Origin: Mastigias papua
Taxonomy: Eukaryota > Cnidaria > Scyphozoa > Rhizostomeae > Mastigiidae
Assembly (NCBI GenBank): GCA_964019165.1
Contig: OZ025278.1
Span: 15,373,813-15,437,812, forward strand
Length of the DNA stretch: 64,000 nt
Direction: 5' to 3'
Shown: in pieces, positions 27,176-46,833 of the stretch
How positions within the stretch are numbered: the stretch's first letter is position 1
Layout of the letters: each line of letters starts with the position of its first letter
Position numbers and translations under genes: made by a program
Notes under the pieces: model-generated
What the model saw: the letters and a program-made list of their open reading frames with translations, nothing else
Databases searched by the model: none
Told to the model about the DNA's origin: nothing

Positions 27176-30100
27176 CTTTCAAGAAATAAGGTAGTGTGAT
27201 AATATTACTGTTTATCTGGATGATGTGGGTCGCTCGAAAACGCGATTGAATCGGATTTTCAGCCTTAGCTCTGTGGAGAACTCCACACCTGATAGACGTT
27301 TTTCAAGAGAGGCCTACGAAAAGCCATGCCGACAAAAAGCCTGGGTCGGGTGTGACGTCATAAATGTGCCTGATCTGCTTTCAGGGTTTAGGGGCACCTA
27401 AGGGACCGTTCACATATTAAATGTCATCATTGTTTAGCCATCTTAGGTACCCCTCCCCCATATAATCAACCGTAATCACTGCTTTGAGCCCCCTCTTAAA
27501 TTATGTCATCATTAGCATTACCCCCTCCCATCTTGAGCAGAACTATTAATGGAGAATAGTGGTGATGATATTCAAAGTACGCCAAATACGTCATGCTTAC
27601 ACTATACTCCATATTGTCTGGACTGCCTGTGCAAATCATCTAATAACTGATCTCGCATTTTATCTGACGTTTGGTTTCAAAAACTAGTATATGTCTGCAA
27701 AGTGTGGAAAAATCTGACTTATCACCAAACATTTAGTCTATCATTTGTGCTTTTGCAAAGATCGAATGTCTTTGTGCATCTAACAATGATACGCACGTGT
27801 GCAAACTATCTAACACGTAAGCCAGTAAATGGAGACTACTGAAATCACGCACCAAATTTTTTATCTTTATCAAATATCATCAACCTTGCAAAAGACACTT
27901 TTAGGTGCCCTGGCATTGTGTGCTAATGATCTAATATTTTTCATAACACGATGGTAGATAGAATGGTAGACCATAAATCGCTTGCATAAGCCTTAACAAA
28001 TATAATGAAATTTTAGAACAAAAGCAACACGTGATATTCTCTAAGAAACAACTAACAGGTTCATATTAAACAACTTGAATTAACACATATCATGTATAAT
28101 GCACAGTAACTACATCTGTAAGTAAAGCGAGAAGTGCATGATGTTTATAAGTGTGAAGAGATGACTTAAAAAGGCCATTTGTTTATGTCATCAAATAACC
28201 TCACCCCTCCCCTCAATGTTCTTTTGAGTGATCATTTTACTTTCTAGCTATGTTTCTTCGTAGGAGTGAATTTATTCTCACACTCATGAAAGCTGTTCTT
28301 TCGGGTTTTTCCTTATTGTTACTTTTATCATTATTCATGAATGCATTAGTACTATGTCAAGATGTGGCTGTGAACAGAATTCTTTATCCTCTTACATACC
28401 AGTTTTGTTACTGCCAGGGTCCATGTAAACAAAGCATTCGGAAGGTTTGAAAATGTTTATTTGCCCACGTTGAAAATCGTTAGTTGCAGACATCGGAGAA
28501 AGGAGAGCTACACAAACTATTCGAAACTGCATAATTTTTTTTAGCTTATATATAGAAGGGGTGCTATTCGTATATTTTGCCCCACTCATAATGTACATCC
28601 AACCATGTTGCTGCTACATATGCAACATTTCTCACCTCAGGTCCTCACGGGGAATTTTAACTTTGGGGGGTCCTGTCTCCGAACTTCTCTGGTACTCCAA
28701 CCCACCATCAAAAGTTTTATGATAATGTTCTAGAAAAAACAAATTTCATAACAACAAAAGCGCAACCAGTTCAGTTCAATTCTCATATCAAAATTCCACT
28801 ACATACAAACAAATTAAAACTAAAAATAAAACAAATGGTTATATACAGAGAAGTCCAAATATAACTCAAATTTATACACATAAATGCAATACAGTAATAA
28901 ATCCGCATGTAGGGAGTTTCTTCAGGAGGAACCCTCTCAATAGATAAACTAATCGAGTAGAGGACAACCCATGTCCAACCAATATTAGTAGAGAAAAAAC
29001 TCTTGAATTCACCAACAGTGTGTCAACAAAAATGGAGCTATTAGTTCGTAAACGTACGATCATATAGCTTACTCTGATAACAAGCTGAAAGGTAATACCT
29101 TGTAAGTGGAAAGATGGCCCTGAGAAATCCAGTAATCATAGTTATGACAGCCATAGTTTTTGCAACAAAATAATACTAATAATATCAACAAGGATGGGTT
29201 TAAGTTATCCAGCTCTCCACTTCAGTAACTTTGTCTGTGCTGTCTGTCTTTAACACGGCTGATGCCAACTATTTTGCAACTCACTCATTTATAGTTATTG
29301 CCACATATTACTGATATTCATTGGCATAGTTACCAAGGTTTGGTTATCACAAGCTGGAGAAATGGGGCATGGTAGTGTGGCAGAGTCACGAGGGTAGGAC
29401 TGACACCGCCACTGCCTGGCAGTTACTATGGAAACTATCGATACATTGTAATATCTAAAAAACATAATAGATCAGAACCATGAACAGTAATGGTTCTAAG
29501 AATGATTAGTTTAGAAAGAGGGACGAATGAAGAACAAGCAGTGTGAATTGCCAAGTTCCAGTATCTACTCAGATAGACAGTCTTTGACTGTTTTTTCAAA
29601 ATGAAAGACTTCATTTTGCCATTGCTGGCCGTTGGCTCGAGATAACACTGAAACTCTGCAGTTTCCAGCGGAATGCAAGTGACTTTTAAACCATAGGGGG
29701 ATCATCCAGAGTTTTGTTTTGGGTAGGGTCATTTCGGAAACAATATTGTGGGGAGGGGAATTTTTCATAGCCCCACCCTTCTAAAACATTTGAAGTGCTG
29801 TGAAGAGTGCTCAATTAATTTCTTATTAATTTTCTAGTCTAAATCATGTGACATTTCTCTGAAAAAATTTTTGCAATAAGAAACATTACCATTTGGGGGA
29901 CCATGGCTTCCTGCCCCCCCTGGATTGACACTTGTTGGCAACTATGTATTGTATGTGTGTGCTGTGATGATCTTTAACATGGCTGATGCCAACTATTTTG
30001 CAATTGACTCAGTTATACTTGTTGTCTCATATTACTGATATTGGGTATGCTATTCAGCTGACAGTTCGGTATAATTAGGCATGTGATTGATAATAAAGTC

Positions 30101-31472
30101 CACAAAAAGATATCACAAGAGTTTTCAGATTTGCATCAATTATATAGGCATATCAAATAATCTTTCACATATTAAAGTGGATTGTGTCAGAACAAACATT
30201 CCTTCTTGTGCCATTATACATACATTTTAAAACATAACATGAGCTATTTCACTAGTTTCTACATTGTGAAAATAGCAGGGACGAAGGAAGCATCTAAAAA
30301 GTGGGGGGGGGCCAAGTGCTAAAAGGGGCACATTACCACGCCCATTCTGGGCTTCAAAGGGGCACTTTTGCATAGTTTGCTAAAAAGTGGGGGGCCATGG
30401 CCCCTCTGCCCCCCGGTTCCTACGTCCCTGGAAAACAGCAACCATTCCTATCTATGTACCTTAAGTACCAACTCAATAATTCAAAATACAAATGAGAATA
30501 AAACCTACTATGAAAGATGAAATGTCTAGAAAGAAAGATAGTGCTTAGGGAAAACACAAGGTAGCAAACAACTGAGATCACTTGAAAGCATCACTACAAG
30601 GTATACAATATTATCAATGTCTACACAATCTATCAATTTCTTATGAATTTCATCAGTTTGTGAGCACTAGAATAGCTGAATGTAATGCAAAGTTTATTCT
30701 ATAATTAGAAACCAAATTGGAGGTGAGATCTGATTGGGAAGTGCATTAGTCCTCAGGGAAAACTTATGCCTTCATTCAAAAATGGGATGTTTGCTACTGC
30801 TAAGTGCTGTTTACATACAGAGGATGCTCACTTATTAAGTTTTACTAGTAATGAACATTCCAACCACCATTATATTCATAATTTGAAGCTCAGTACATAT
30901 TTGAAGAATCAAAGCCAAAGAAACAGGACATACATTGGCAAAAAGATTGTGGCAGTAATAAGGGGACAAAGTTAATACTAGAAATTTAAAATTATCTTGA
31001 AAAGTATATTTCACAAATTATAGAAAGAAAAATCAAATCATGTACCAACTCCCAAAAATAACTGCACACTCACACTGAATAGTGTTTCTTTCATACTGAA
31101 TAGTGTTTTTTTAACTCAGGGATCAATCATAAAATTATCACATAAACCAACAAAATAAAGGATGCCTAAGTCTTGATTAAAGATATTCTACATCTAAAAT
31201 GTGGTCCCAAAACTTCAGGTACTAATGTGGGTACACTAACAAACAACTAATTTTACATGCATTTATAGATATCAGAAAACACCAAGAGTTGATAACAAAG
31301 ACTCCAAGGCACCTATTGAAAATTGATTAAGAATAGAAGCAGATATTTGAACAGTCTGTAGCTGCTGGGAGGAGTAGAATTAATGATAGAGAAGGAGTAG
31401 AATTAATGATAGAGAAGGTAAAGTTTGTCAGTGCTCCAAATACAGTCCAGGGAAATTTGAATAGCATTGACA
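27176..31472. other. Intergenic: RPLP1 5' flank to CEPT1 3' flank
   Basis: No coding block was recognised. The RPLP1 promoter must lie just above 27175. Homopolymer G/C runs, and a short element at 30276-30430 (listed separately), are the only structure I see. The CEPT1 3' UTR occupies an unknown part of the right end. Confidence 0.5.
30276..30430. mobile_element. Short MITE-like element with CAGGGACG termini
   Basis: Begins CAGGGACGAAGGAA and ends TTCCTACGTCCCTG, inverted copies with one mismatch, enclosing 127 bp. The interior includes two related blocks (aaaaagtggggggccatggc and an earlier diverged copy) and G/C-rich runs. No open frame. The structure fits a non-autonomous terminal-inverted-repeat element. 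Confidence 0.6.
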
Positions 31473-34400
31473 TTACTTTGCCTTTATAGAAGGTATGCTG
31501 AAAATCTTGATGTTAAGGTGTGAGCTGATTTCTAGGCAAACCTTTGAACAAAACACCATCATATTCAGCATTTCAAAGACCTGGAATTAAAATAAATTAG
31601 GAAGTCACAAATATTTTACAGATTTAAACTGAAAGCATTGTGATGAAGTATAAATTTACATAACAAGAGCTACAAGCATTCTGATCCAAGCGCAAAAAGC
31701 TAAATCTTCCTTCATGGTAAAAGAAAGTTGTCCAAAAGAAATTTTATAAGTTGGCATCAAACAATTTCAATAGCAGCACAACAGAATGCACAGGTTTCAT
31801 TGAACAAAGCTTCATTACAAAGGAGCAACAGTAAAAACAAAAGCAAACATTTACTTTTTATTCTATCATATTTTAAAACTAAATTCATAATAAAGGAAGA
31901 TTGCTTCCACAAAAACTGAAATCTTGTCAAAATAAGGAAGAAAAGAACATCATGACACTTTCACTGAGCTGTCATTAAGATAATATTACACACAACCAAC
32001 TTACTTTCTTACAACACAATACATCCATTTGTAACACTAGAAAGCATGAACTACTACCACTAGAATGATTGTTCTGTCAGAGTTAATTTACATTCAAGTA
32101 AAGACCCTCACTCCAGTGCATCATGATGATATTTTACCATCCAAAGTCCCTAACATACTTACATACCTCAACAACATTTTATGAATTCAAGAAGCAAGTC
32201 CAAATTTTGAAGCTGTTATATTCAAGGTAGTGCCAGTAACAGAACACTGGGAGGGGGCTCTGGAACCCATGTACTTATGAGAACAAGACCATTTGGGGAA
32301 AATATCTCTTGGTTCACTGAAAAACATGCTGAGGATTTACAAAATGAAACAACAAAGAACCAAGTTTTGCTAGAAATCTCCTTTCCCACAATCAACATTC
32401 TCTCTTCAAATTTGGACAAACCCCAGTCTTCACATGGTGCCACTTTTGATTACATTCTATTAGACTATAATATTACAGCTTGAAAGTGATACATCAAACA
32501 AGAAGATACAAAACAAATGTTTGGTTCTTACCAATATACAAAGTAGTGCATGCCATTCAGAGACAGGAAGTGAGAAATAGATTATAAAGCTAAGAGAAAG
32601 TGGTCCTAGCATGCAGCTGTCAACCATATCAAGCGGATGCTTAGTCATTGTTGCTATCTATGAATAAAAGCAATAGAATTAGACATCAAAATAAGCTACA
32701 ATTTAACTACTAACTAAAACTATCAAAACATGAATTCTTAGCTAAATGCAGGTACAGGTATAGGAAAGTTTTCCCATTTGAATTTAATTACTTCTATCAC
32801 TCTCTACTACACTAGGATTACCAGCTGTGACAGAAATATATAGCTGCCAACTTTATAAAACATCAATGTTTGACAAATTCACTTGTATCCTAAATATCCA
32901 AGGCTGGTTCACTACTCTTTGGTGCTTAAAAGAGAGGAATGGGGTCAGATTTGTCCTTAAAATCCATTAAATGGCAAGGGGACATAAAAACAGGGGTCAG
33001 AACTACCAAGCCTAAACTCATCTTGCTAGTCAATAGGAATAATGGAGATATATAATGCCAAAATACAAAAAGTAGTTTCAATTGAGCAAAAGAAATTGGG
33101 TTTGGAGGGGTATTTCCATTTGCAAAATGTGCAATGTAAACTGGGATCAAAGAAAAAGTTTAAAGTAATAAACATGTGATAGTTCTTATAAGGTATGGAG
33201 GTCAGAGAAAAATCTGAGCACTATTAAGCATTCCCATTTATTAAGAACCTGAGAGTGCTTGGCACAAGGGCAAAAAGTATGAAAAATCAGGTGCTAGATA
33301 GCTGAAAATGCTGTTTTGGGTTATTTGTGATGGGACTGAACTAGAGAAACACACTTGAACTTAATACCAGCTGAAGGAATTTCAAAATGAATATAATACT
33401 ATTTTTCTCCATTTCTGAAAGGTTATGCATGAGTTCTGTGAGAAGCTTTTTGGGACATGAGGAACTAAATCAGGTGTGATGCAGGTATCTGATATCCTAC
33501 AAATGTGCAGACTTCATGTGTAAGTAACAGTAAGCCTCTTTGTCTAAGGTGCATGATCACACATGTGTGCATCAGCATGCACCTTGATAAGAAGAGGTGT
33601 GCAATTCATCACATGCTGCATTCTTCAAAATTCACCAGATCACACTACTTAACAATAAATGATGGACATGAATCACACCTCAATGCATAATTTCCCAATG
33701 AGGTGCATGATCAGTTGTGCATCTGTTAAGATCCCTACAAACAGGCCTGTAACACAAAGGTTGGCAACTATGATGTAATCAAAACTCAAAAAAATTTACT
33801 TCATCACTAGCATTGTCAGATGAGACATCTATGTAGAAGAATACTTGCCACTAGTTTGCATGTGATTTTTGCAATAGTTGTTCCATACATGAGATACACT
33901 AAGCATGGTGCTGTTTGAAATAAATTGGATTCAGAATGCTTGTACACATAGAATGCAGAAGCTAGGACAATACCCAAAGGTATCATTGGAGAGAGAACAC
34001 TTGTATCCTATGAGGAGGAGAACAGAGTCATACACTTGAAGAAAGAACCAAAATTTGACATCTAAGTTGGGCTTTAATCGACATATCTATACTGGACATT
34101 TAAATTAATCTATGCTCACATGAGCTAACACATTTAACTTCCAATACAATAACCTATTTCATAAAAAACTCAAACAAAATTTATGTTCTCTGCTTGAAGA
34201 AACTAAATTAGTATAATTTAAAAGAAGATTTTGGAAACTAAGTGCAGAACAGTGTGAAAAGCATAACTTCAGTAGATTGTTCTGAAAACACAAAGATCAA
34301 CTGACATAGTTGATGGATAAGCAAATATAGATCAGGCTTCTAACCTTGGCAAAGAACCCAAATTATCATTTAAAAGATGCATCAGAACTAAAAAACATAT

Positions 34401-36961
34401 CATAGAGAACTAACAAACATTTGATCTCCAACAACCCCCATTCCACTGACACATATACTGTAAAAATTTCCCTTTACTCCCAGCACCACCCTTCCAAAAA
34501 ATTCAGCACAACCAAAACATTATATATATTATATATATTATATATTATACATTATATATTATACATAAACACTATATATTATATATCAAATCATTTCAAC
34601 AAGATGATCAATAGGGAATGATACCTACAGAGACTGATGACTTATTTTTGCCAACTCCTCCAGCAAAAATTGTCGAGAGAGCTCTAATAGTATACCAAAA
34701 ACTATTGATGGCTGCAAATAGAACAGCTAGCTGTGCTAAACTGTAATTTAATCCAAAACAAGCAACCTGAAAAACAATAAATTTTTCATATAAACAATGA
34801 AATTCAAACAGGACCAATACTACAACGAATGACTTTCATTAGTAATGAGCAAGCCACTGTAAGTAAAAAAAGCAAATTCACAGTTCTGTTAAATTGATTC
34901 TGTTTAAATAAGCTATTAATTCAAAACTTTTAGTACTGATAATACATTCTTATAAACTTTGAAAACATTAGCGTCACTAGAATAACCTTCCTTCCACTAT
35001 TGTAGGGGTAATGTAGCACAACTAACATAGATGAATCTATAATCTTCTCTACCTCAAAACCCCAAAGCTGTACTCCAAAAATTGCTGTGAGAGTAAAAAC
35101 AAGACAGCCTAAAATTTGCACTTCGGTGACATCGACCCTAAAATAAAATCAATACACACCACTTAGGGAACAAGGAAATTAAATACTTTAAGTGACAGTG
35201 CCTATGTGATACCAAGCCACCTAGTCTCAATAACTTTCAGCTTAAAACCTGAGCTCTCTGTTTGTACATTGTTATGTTTCTAAGAGTATTGATAATTGAC
35301 ATCCTGGCATTGTGTTGGATCACCTCAAATATTCAGCTATTAATGCTGGTTCACTGTTATGATATTCAGGTAAAGAGCATAGAATGTTAGCCACCTGGAT
35401 GATATGCAAAGCAATATAACTACTTGCTAGCTAGATAACACAATAATTCTCATATTGGTCAACCAGCCTGATATTTAGTCACATAGGCTGCTTGCTAGTT
35501 CAGAAATGTCTACATGTTGTGCTCCCATGTCATTTCCATCATTTTGCAGTGTACTTTGACCCAACATGTTCATGTGGCAAGTAATCTGTGTAGCAGGAAA
35601 GTGCTAATCTTATTCTTATCAAAAACGTACGGAAACCATCCTCAAGTCTTTATGACATTTATTTTCAAATCAATTAACTCAGAGAGAATCAACTAACCAG
35701 GATATAACTAGTATCACCAGATTACATGAGGAATTGATATGACACTTACATGCCAAAAAGCAAAGTTCCTGTGACATAAGTCTGCCAATGTGCCAAATAG
35801 AATATAAATGAATTGTTGAAAAAGAAGAAGAAGAGGTAATGTGGGTATTTGCCAAGATTTATTGCACATGCTGTTGCCAAAGATACAAACACAACTGACA
35901 ATGAATCACAACCATGGTCAAACAATTCTCCAAGTGGTGAGCTACTACCCGTTCGGCGTGCTTGTTTTCCATCAATTGCATCTAATGTCTGATACACAAA
36001 AAGACCAACACAGCAACAGACCAAAGCAAAAGGGTCAATCTAAAATATAGAAGGTTTGAATGAAATGTAAAAATATGCAACAACAATAAAATAATCAAAA
36101 TTATCATCAATTTTAGCTAAAATCATGTAAAGCTTGGCTGTTTGTGCAATATGTTTGATGGCATACCCAAACAAATATAAATCTACACTTTGCAGATCAG
36201 ATAAACATCTGATGACCCGTTACAGGGTAATTCCATGGAAACTGGTTGTCATAAATCACTGCCTTTTCACCATGGTAACTTTATACTGCATCTGTGAACA
36301 GAATATTGCTAAATAAGTATATTTAATTCTGACAGTACAAGAGACAAAGTTTACTGCACTCCAGTTATCTCTTCTAAGCATGCTGGAAGATTACAGGTAC
36401 CCATTTCAAATAACTAGAAAACAACTTGATTGCTCCTTGATTTTGAACTATCTCCTTGGCCTGCTGATGTCAAATGCACTCAGTGTTCTGTGTGGCGGTC
36501 AGAGAAAAGTAAACACTCATTGCTTCAATTGCTGTTTGTTATTACTTCCACCTAGCAATTCTCTCCAGTCAATGCTGCCATCGGCTAATAGCCTCATAGT
36601 TCATAATTGAGCGACATTCAATCATACGCCAGTCACAAACCTATTGTTGAGCTCGTCTAAAATACACAGATTCTTGCCTTACAATTTAATGTGAAGTCTA
36701 CGTGAAACACAAAAAACAAAAATCTCATACCTCTCCAACAGCTTTTGGACACAGATATATGACATAAACTGATGTTGAAATATTTACTATTAGTCCCAAA
36801 ATAGTTATAGCATTTGGTGCCAGCCAAAGGGGCATCAACTCCACGACATATCGCCAAAATGGTTGTAGCAAAGGTTCCAGTATGGACGACCCTTGTGCGC
36901 TGTACTTATGTTCAGATAGCCTCTGTAGCTGTGATTTGCATAACACTCCAGAGTGTGCCAT
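31473..36961 (-). CDS. CEPT1: Choline/ethanolamine phosphotransferase
   Basis: Seven exons: 36731-36961, 35750-36039, 35053-35137, 34629-34766, 33849-34007, 32532-32657, 31473-31580; 1,137 bp, 378 residues. The enzyme transfers phosphocholine or phosphoethanolamine from the CDP-alcohol to diacylglycerol in ER/Golgi membranes, the last step of the Kennedy pathway. The CDP-alcohol phosphotransferase signature D-G-x2-A-R-x8-G-x3-D-x3-D is complete at residues 100-122. Family blocks follow: [21 protein letters not shown], a KLV-x3-MTK junction and C-terminal [10 protein letters not shown]. Multiple hydrophobic helices are evident. Intron 5 starts with GC, not GT (GCAAGT after GTG at 33849). Exon 4 must end at 34629, because a GTAGGT donor there keeps frame with DTSVLSP, whereas the donor 4 bp on does not. 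Whether it uses choline, ethanolamine or both cannot be told; CHPT1 or EPT1 are alternatives. Confidence 0.93.
34518..34586. repeat. AT-rich simple repeat in CEPT1 intron 4
   Basis: Imperfect tata/ttata units (attatatatt, tatacatt) over about 70 bp. Confidence 0.8.
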
Positions 36962-39900
36962 TGTTCCTGACCAAATGGGTGAGGAAACGCAGAGAAACCA
37001 TCGACTGGATGGAAGATTTCGTTTACATTCAACGGTTGAAGTGAATCAGTAGCTGAGAAACAGGGGGCAATGCTAACAGTGCAATGTTTCATAAAAACCA
37101 ACAGAATTCTTTAACGTACAGCAAAACCGGTATCCCTGTCATTTGTTTACATATCCGAATGTCCTTTTATCAGAATAATTGCAAGTACACGTTATTTCTA
37201 TATAAGGAACCGGGGAATCTACATGTAAAGTACCAAGACTCTAAGGAGCTTTTACTACCAGTGAAAATATCTCTAAGGAACTTTTGAATTTCAAATATTT
37301 TTATCAGTGCAAATAATCGAGAATTAAGAAGTCAAATTCGCAAAAATTGTGTGAAATTCTGTGGTTCATAGGCGTGTTTCCGCTGAGACTTGCATTATCT
37401 ATAGTACCCATTCCTAATACTGAATGAACACTTACAATGTCTGTAGCACTAATTATGCAGTTAGAATTAACGAGCAAGTAATGAACATTAGCAACTAAAA
37501 ATGTCGTCAGATGAGGTTAACACATAAGGCGCTTGTGGAGCTAGGCCTTTATCTAGGTTTCTTATAAAAAACGAGTAAGATACTTTGCATCTCCACCTTA
37601 TCCATCAATGATTTCACGGTGACTGTTGTATTTAGGGAATAACTTGATATATACGGACCATCTAGTGGGCCATACCTTGCCATGTATGTTGATGAATGTT
37701 TTTGTTCCTTTCATAAATTGTTTATAACATAACTTACCATTGTAATATGTGAAATAGAAATCCAATGAAACCGGAAAATTTTTTCCCATATGCCTTGTAG
37801 CAAGGGGGTCGTCGCAAAGACAGTAAGTCATAAATATTTGACCAAATTTTCTATCTCAGACAACGTGCCCCATCTTGGAAGGTAACTGCCCCTGTTATTC
37901 ATAACAATTTGCCAAATTCTGGTACAAGAAGACTAAAAGGCGAGGTCCCTAACGAGAAAAGACAACAAGCGTACCTTCCAAGCGTACTAAGGAGTTTAAC
38001 ATTCAAGAGATTAAAGTCCCTGGTAGATTGTTCTTAACGGTTCTCTTTTTTCACATGTGCCCAGTACAGTCCTACATATAGTTTCTACAGCATAAAGTGC
38101 TCTTTGTTCCTGTAGTGGAGAGGAGACATAATTACAAGGGATAATTCATCTCAGATTTAGCAGATAATGTTTATATAAACGACACTTCTTGATGGAAAAA
38201 TGAGAGTGCATTGGAGTATGGACCTTCCACTGTGTTTAGTGATGAGCAATCAGTGCCTCTACAGTGTTAAGGCTATAGAACCTACATATCCTGCAATAAA
38301 ATCGATAAATTCAGCTGGTCAAATATTCATTTATTGAGGAAGGCACGATGTTGCTGTGTCAATTCTATGATTTCGAGGCATGGATTCAGGGGGAGAAATA
38401 CAACTAGCAGTTCAGTGAGTCTCCAACTAGTTGACCAACTGAACAGGCAGTCACCAATGCAAAATTCAATATGCAAAATTGTATGTTGCTGTTCTAATTA
38501 AGACAATGACATGTCATTGACAAAAAATCTCAGTAGTGTATGGTAACATTGACAATTTGGCAGGGTTTCTCTTAGCAAGACTGTGCACAAGAATTGAAAC
38601 TCTGTATAGTAGTTATTCCAAATTATTTTCGGAAATTATTACCAAGCAACTAAAGCCCCGTGTTGACAAGATACAAACAAATCCAGGTTCAGTTAAGCTT
38701 AAATCTAACCCTGATTCATTGTTTGTGAGCATAGCTGATCTTGGTTGGACTTGAGTTAGATCTGACCCATCTTGCGAGCTGAATACGGCATGGGCTAGCA
38801 GAATTCAGGTAAGAGAGCTCGTAGCAAAGAACAATTTCGTCTTTCAAAACTGCTTTGGAGTCTAATGGTTTGCATTCATCTTCACTACGTCACCATCATA
38901 GCTACTAAGTGTGGATATAGCAACTCAGAAATTTAAGGTGGTAGCACTACCACATACTACAACTTGCATCTGATAGACGACTACACACGAGTAACTAGAT
39001 GTAACACTGTATCAAACAGAATTTTGAAAACATGTTGACACATCATTCATACAGTATCCTTAGTCTACTTAGAAATGTTATCTTTGATCTTTTATTAGTC
39101 TTCATTTGTTTTCTGGCAAAACTGAACGATCGTATTTTCATACAACATTGGCTACAACTTTATCACGCCCTTGACGAACTGACAGTAATGCAAAACCGAT
39201 GACTCTCATGAAGCTTTGAAGCTGATTCGACCCACAAAGTGCTTTTTTCATCTCATAACTTCATGGCCGAACCAAGTTCTTGCCTTTTTCTTGTATCCTT
39301 CAAAATTAACTACCAATTTCTATATACAAGCATTCCTGCTATTAACTCGTCAAAATTCGATGCCTATTTTGGCTAATGCTTGGCCAGACTACTTCAGTAT
39401 AAAAAGCAAGAATCAACCAAAAAACTTTCCAGAATATTTGATACTAAATTAGAACACGCATGTCTCCTTAATCGGCAAAAATGACACGGTGAAAATAGAG
39501 CATATTACTGGGGAGAGGACATGGTCCTCCATGCTTCAAAACACAACACATTCTAATTGTTCCAGTCCCCTTCCATAATAAGAGAGATGTTAGACTTTTT
39601 CACACTTGGCTAAGATGCTGCTAAATTCTACGGACTAAGAAACAAGTCCTAAGGATTGCAAGGACTACGTCATACCATATTACGTACCATGCAGTAAGAA
39701 GTTCTACAATCCAATCCAAATTAGCTGCAAGGGTATTTTCGTTAACAAGCAGTTTAGATAATAAGTGGAATGTCTAAAACTTTGATATACTATACAAAAC
39801 ACTTTCTGTTGATTGGAAAAACACCGAAAGGGTACAGGGTCTCTCATTCCCCTTAAGACAAAATTATTACTTAAGATACTCTAACTGGATAGATGTTTTA

Positions 39901-40719
39901 TGTAGTGAATAAAACCCAAAGGGAAAGTGACTTCATTCTGAACTTTGGGAATGAATTTATTCGAAGATTCGAGAGCCGAGCCTGCAAGAAATCCGCTCAC
40001 AATCCTATGACGATCCCTTAGTTGCTATATACGATACTCTTTGTCTTGTACTAAACGATCTGTAGAAATTGTAACAATGCCAAGATAAGCAAATATCTGG
40101 TCTTCACACAACTGCTACATCTCATAACTTGACAATAGCAATATGCTGAGCTAAAAAAGGACAAAAAATCTTGCACACTTCCATCTCAGAAGAACTTTCA
40201 CCCCGGTCTCAAGAATAATTGTTCCTTCTGAAGCCGGGAAGTTCACATATGAATGCATCGCCTTCTGTCAAGAAATTTGATCTCAACATTACTGAGAGGG
40301 CCTGGTGGATTTCTAAATTTGCTGACGATATCAGTTGACGTAAAGTAGACTTACGATTGATTTCAGGCGCGGTATCCAAAGTCCAAGTCCTTTTGGAAAG
40401 CTTATGCTAGGCTCCAGAAAGAGATACAAATAAAAACTATAATGAACTGGTAAAACACGCGCCCTTCAAAATAAATTGAACAAAATGCTACATTTGTGAC
40501 TCTTCTCTCTACAGGTAATAATTATATAGCAGCTTGCAAATTGACATTATCTGTAACAAAATCGATCCACAGAATTTCAAAGATAAGCCACTAATTCAAA
40601 TAGCCAATACAGCATATAACGCCTAAAAATTGCTGATGAGTTAAATAAATAGTCCGTGTTATAAACTAGACAATACAAAAATATGAATCTTGAAGGACAC
40701 GAATGTTTCTTTGGGTGGT
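36962..40719. other. Intergenic: CEPT1 5' flank to PTP4A 3' flank
   Basis: Contains a MITE-like element at 37186-37577 (listed separately). Elsewhere I find no coding block or RNA gene. Open frames such as the one at 38536-38754 show no family resemblance. Confidence 0.5.
37186..37577. mobile_element. MITE-like element, TACACG family copy 1
   Basis: Left end TACACGTTATTTCTATATAA followed by ggaacc; right end, in reverse complement, ggtttcttataaaaaacgagta. Just inside the right end, reverse complement, is aacctagataaaggcctag, which matches aacctagctaaaggcctag inside the element at 49621. Scattered aaggaac/gttcctt units recur within. It has no coding capacity and sits about 225 bp upstream of the CEPT1 start codon. 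Confidence 0.6.
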
Positions 40720-45720
<5,001 letters not shown>

Positions 45721-46753
45721 CTCGACAATGGCCATCAGGAAACCAGGAGTAATAATCTAAAACTTTCTCAAGTATATGACACCAGAAGTCACTGCTGTGT
45801 AAATATATTTAACTGTTTGATATGAAATTGTAAAAAAGTAATCTCCGAGTTTTTAAAATCCAAAAGTTCAACCCATTAGAGTGTAAATATGATGGAACAC
45901 TAGTCTGGAGTATGCAAACCCAAGAAAGCTACTCTACATGTTGAGCCTTGCACCATTCAGCACTGTTTTTCAAGAACTCCATAAATGTCCTACCAAAAAA
46001 CTTTGGCTTATGCTGAAAAACAATATAAAAAAAATATTAACATCAGTATAATAAGACAATGTGCATTACTTACACATAAAGTTTGCAATAAATTAATCTA
46101 GCACCAATAAACCATATCAATTCCAAATTTCAGTTCTGATGAGCCACAAATATGAACAGTATTGAAACATCAAGAATAAATTTTCAGTCCTAACTTATGT
46201 CTTGGACTTAATAACATGCAGTGATACAATTATCTCTTTTTGAAGACAAAAGTATTCCCTGAAAGGTGCTTTGATTGTACCTGATATAGTCCTATGTCCC
46301 CCTAAAAAGGTTGATGAAGTTATCTTTCAAACCTACTAATATTCAGCTCTACTATGAAAAAAATCATGAGATAGAAACAAGTTTTATCATTGATAATATC
46401 AGCTCTTTGGGTCCATTCCTCACATATAGCAGATAGTAAGTTTGTACAATAAAATATTTCAAACACCACAGGAAGACATGACACAATGTCAATGGGTATG
46501 CTGATGCCCATCCTTTTATGAAAAAACTTGTTCAATTCTTTCACACTTTATTCTTTCTCAAGATGCTCACAGTATAACACTAGGAAAATTACATAAGAAG
46601 CATATTATAAGACTTTTGAGTTCTTGAGCTAAAGACAGAGTATAATGGTTCAACTTAAAAGACAACCCATTCTTAGTCAGCTCTCCTTTTAACAACAGCA
46701 AAGGAAAGTGTATGTAGCTAGGGTATGGTAATCAAGGAGCACCTTCTTATGAG

Positions 46754-46833
46754 CATAATATAATATAATATAATATAATATAATATAATATAATATAATA
46801 TAATATAATATAATATAATATAATATAATATAA
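46754..46833. repeat. (ATAAT)n pentanucleotide microsatellite
   Basis: About 16 units of ATAAT lie about 1 kb upstream of the PTP4A start. A related pentamer repeat occurs at 62321-62400. Confidence 0.95.

Noticed and set aside
33849..33910. Separate small CEPT1 exon starting after ttcaaacag
   Set aside because: The frame is open upstream through family-like sequence to an acceptor at 34008 (catag), giving one 159-bp exon that matches the family without a gap.
34625..34628. CEPT1 exon 4 ending at 34625 with donor GTATCA
   Set aside because: This leaves one extra base and breaks frame with the next exon (DTSVLSP). The GTAGGT donor ending the exon at 34629 keeps phase and family spacing.
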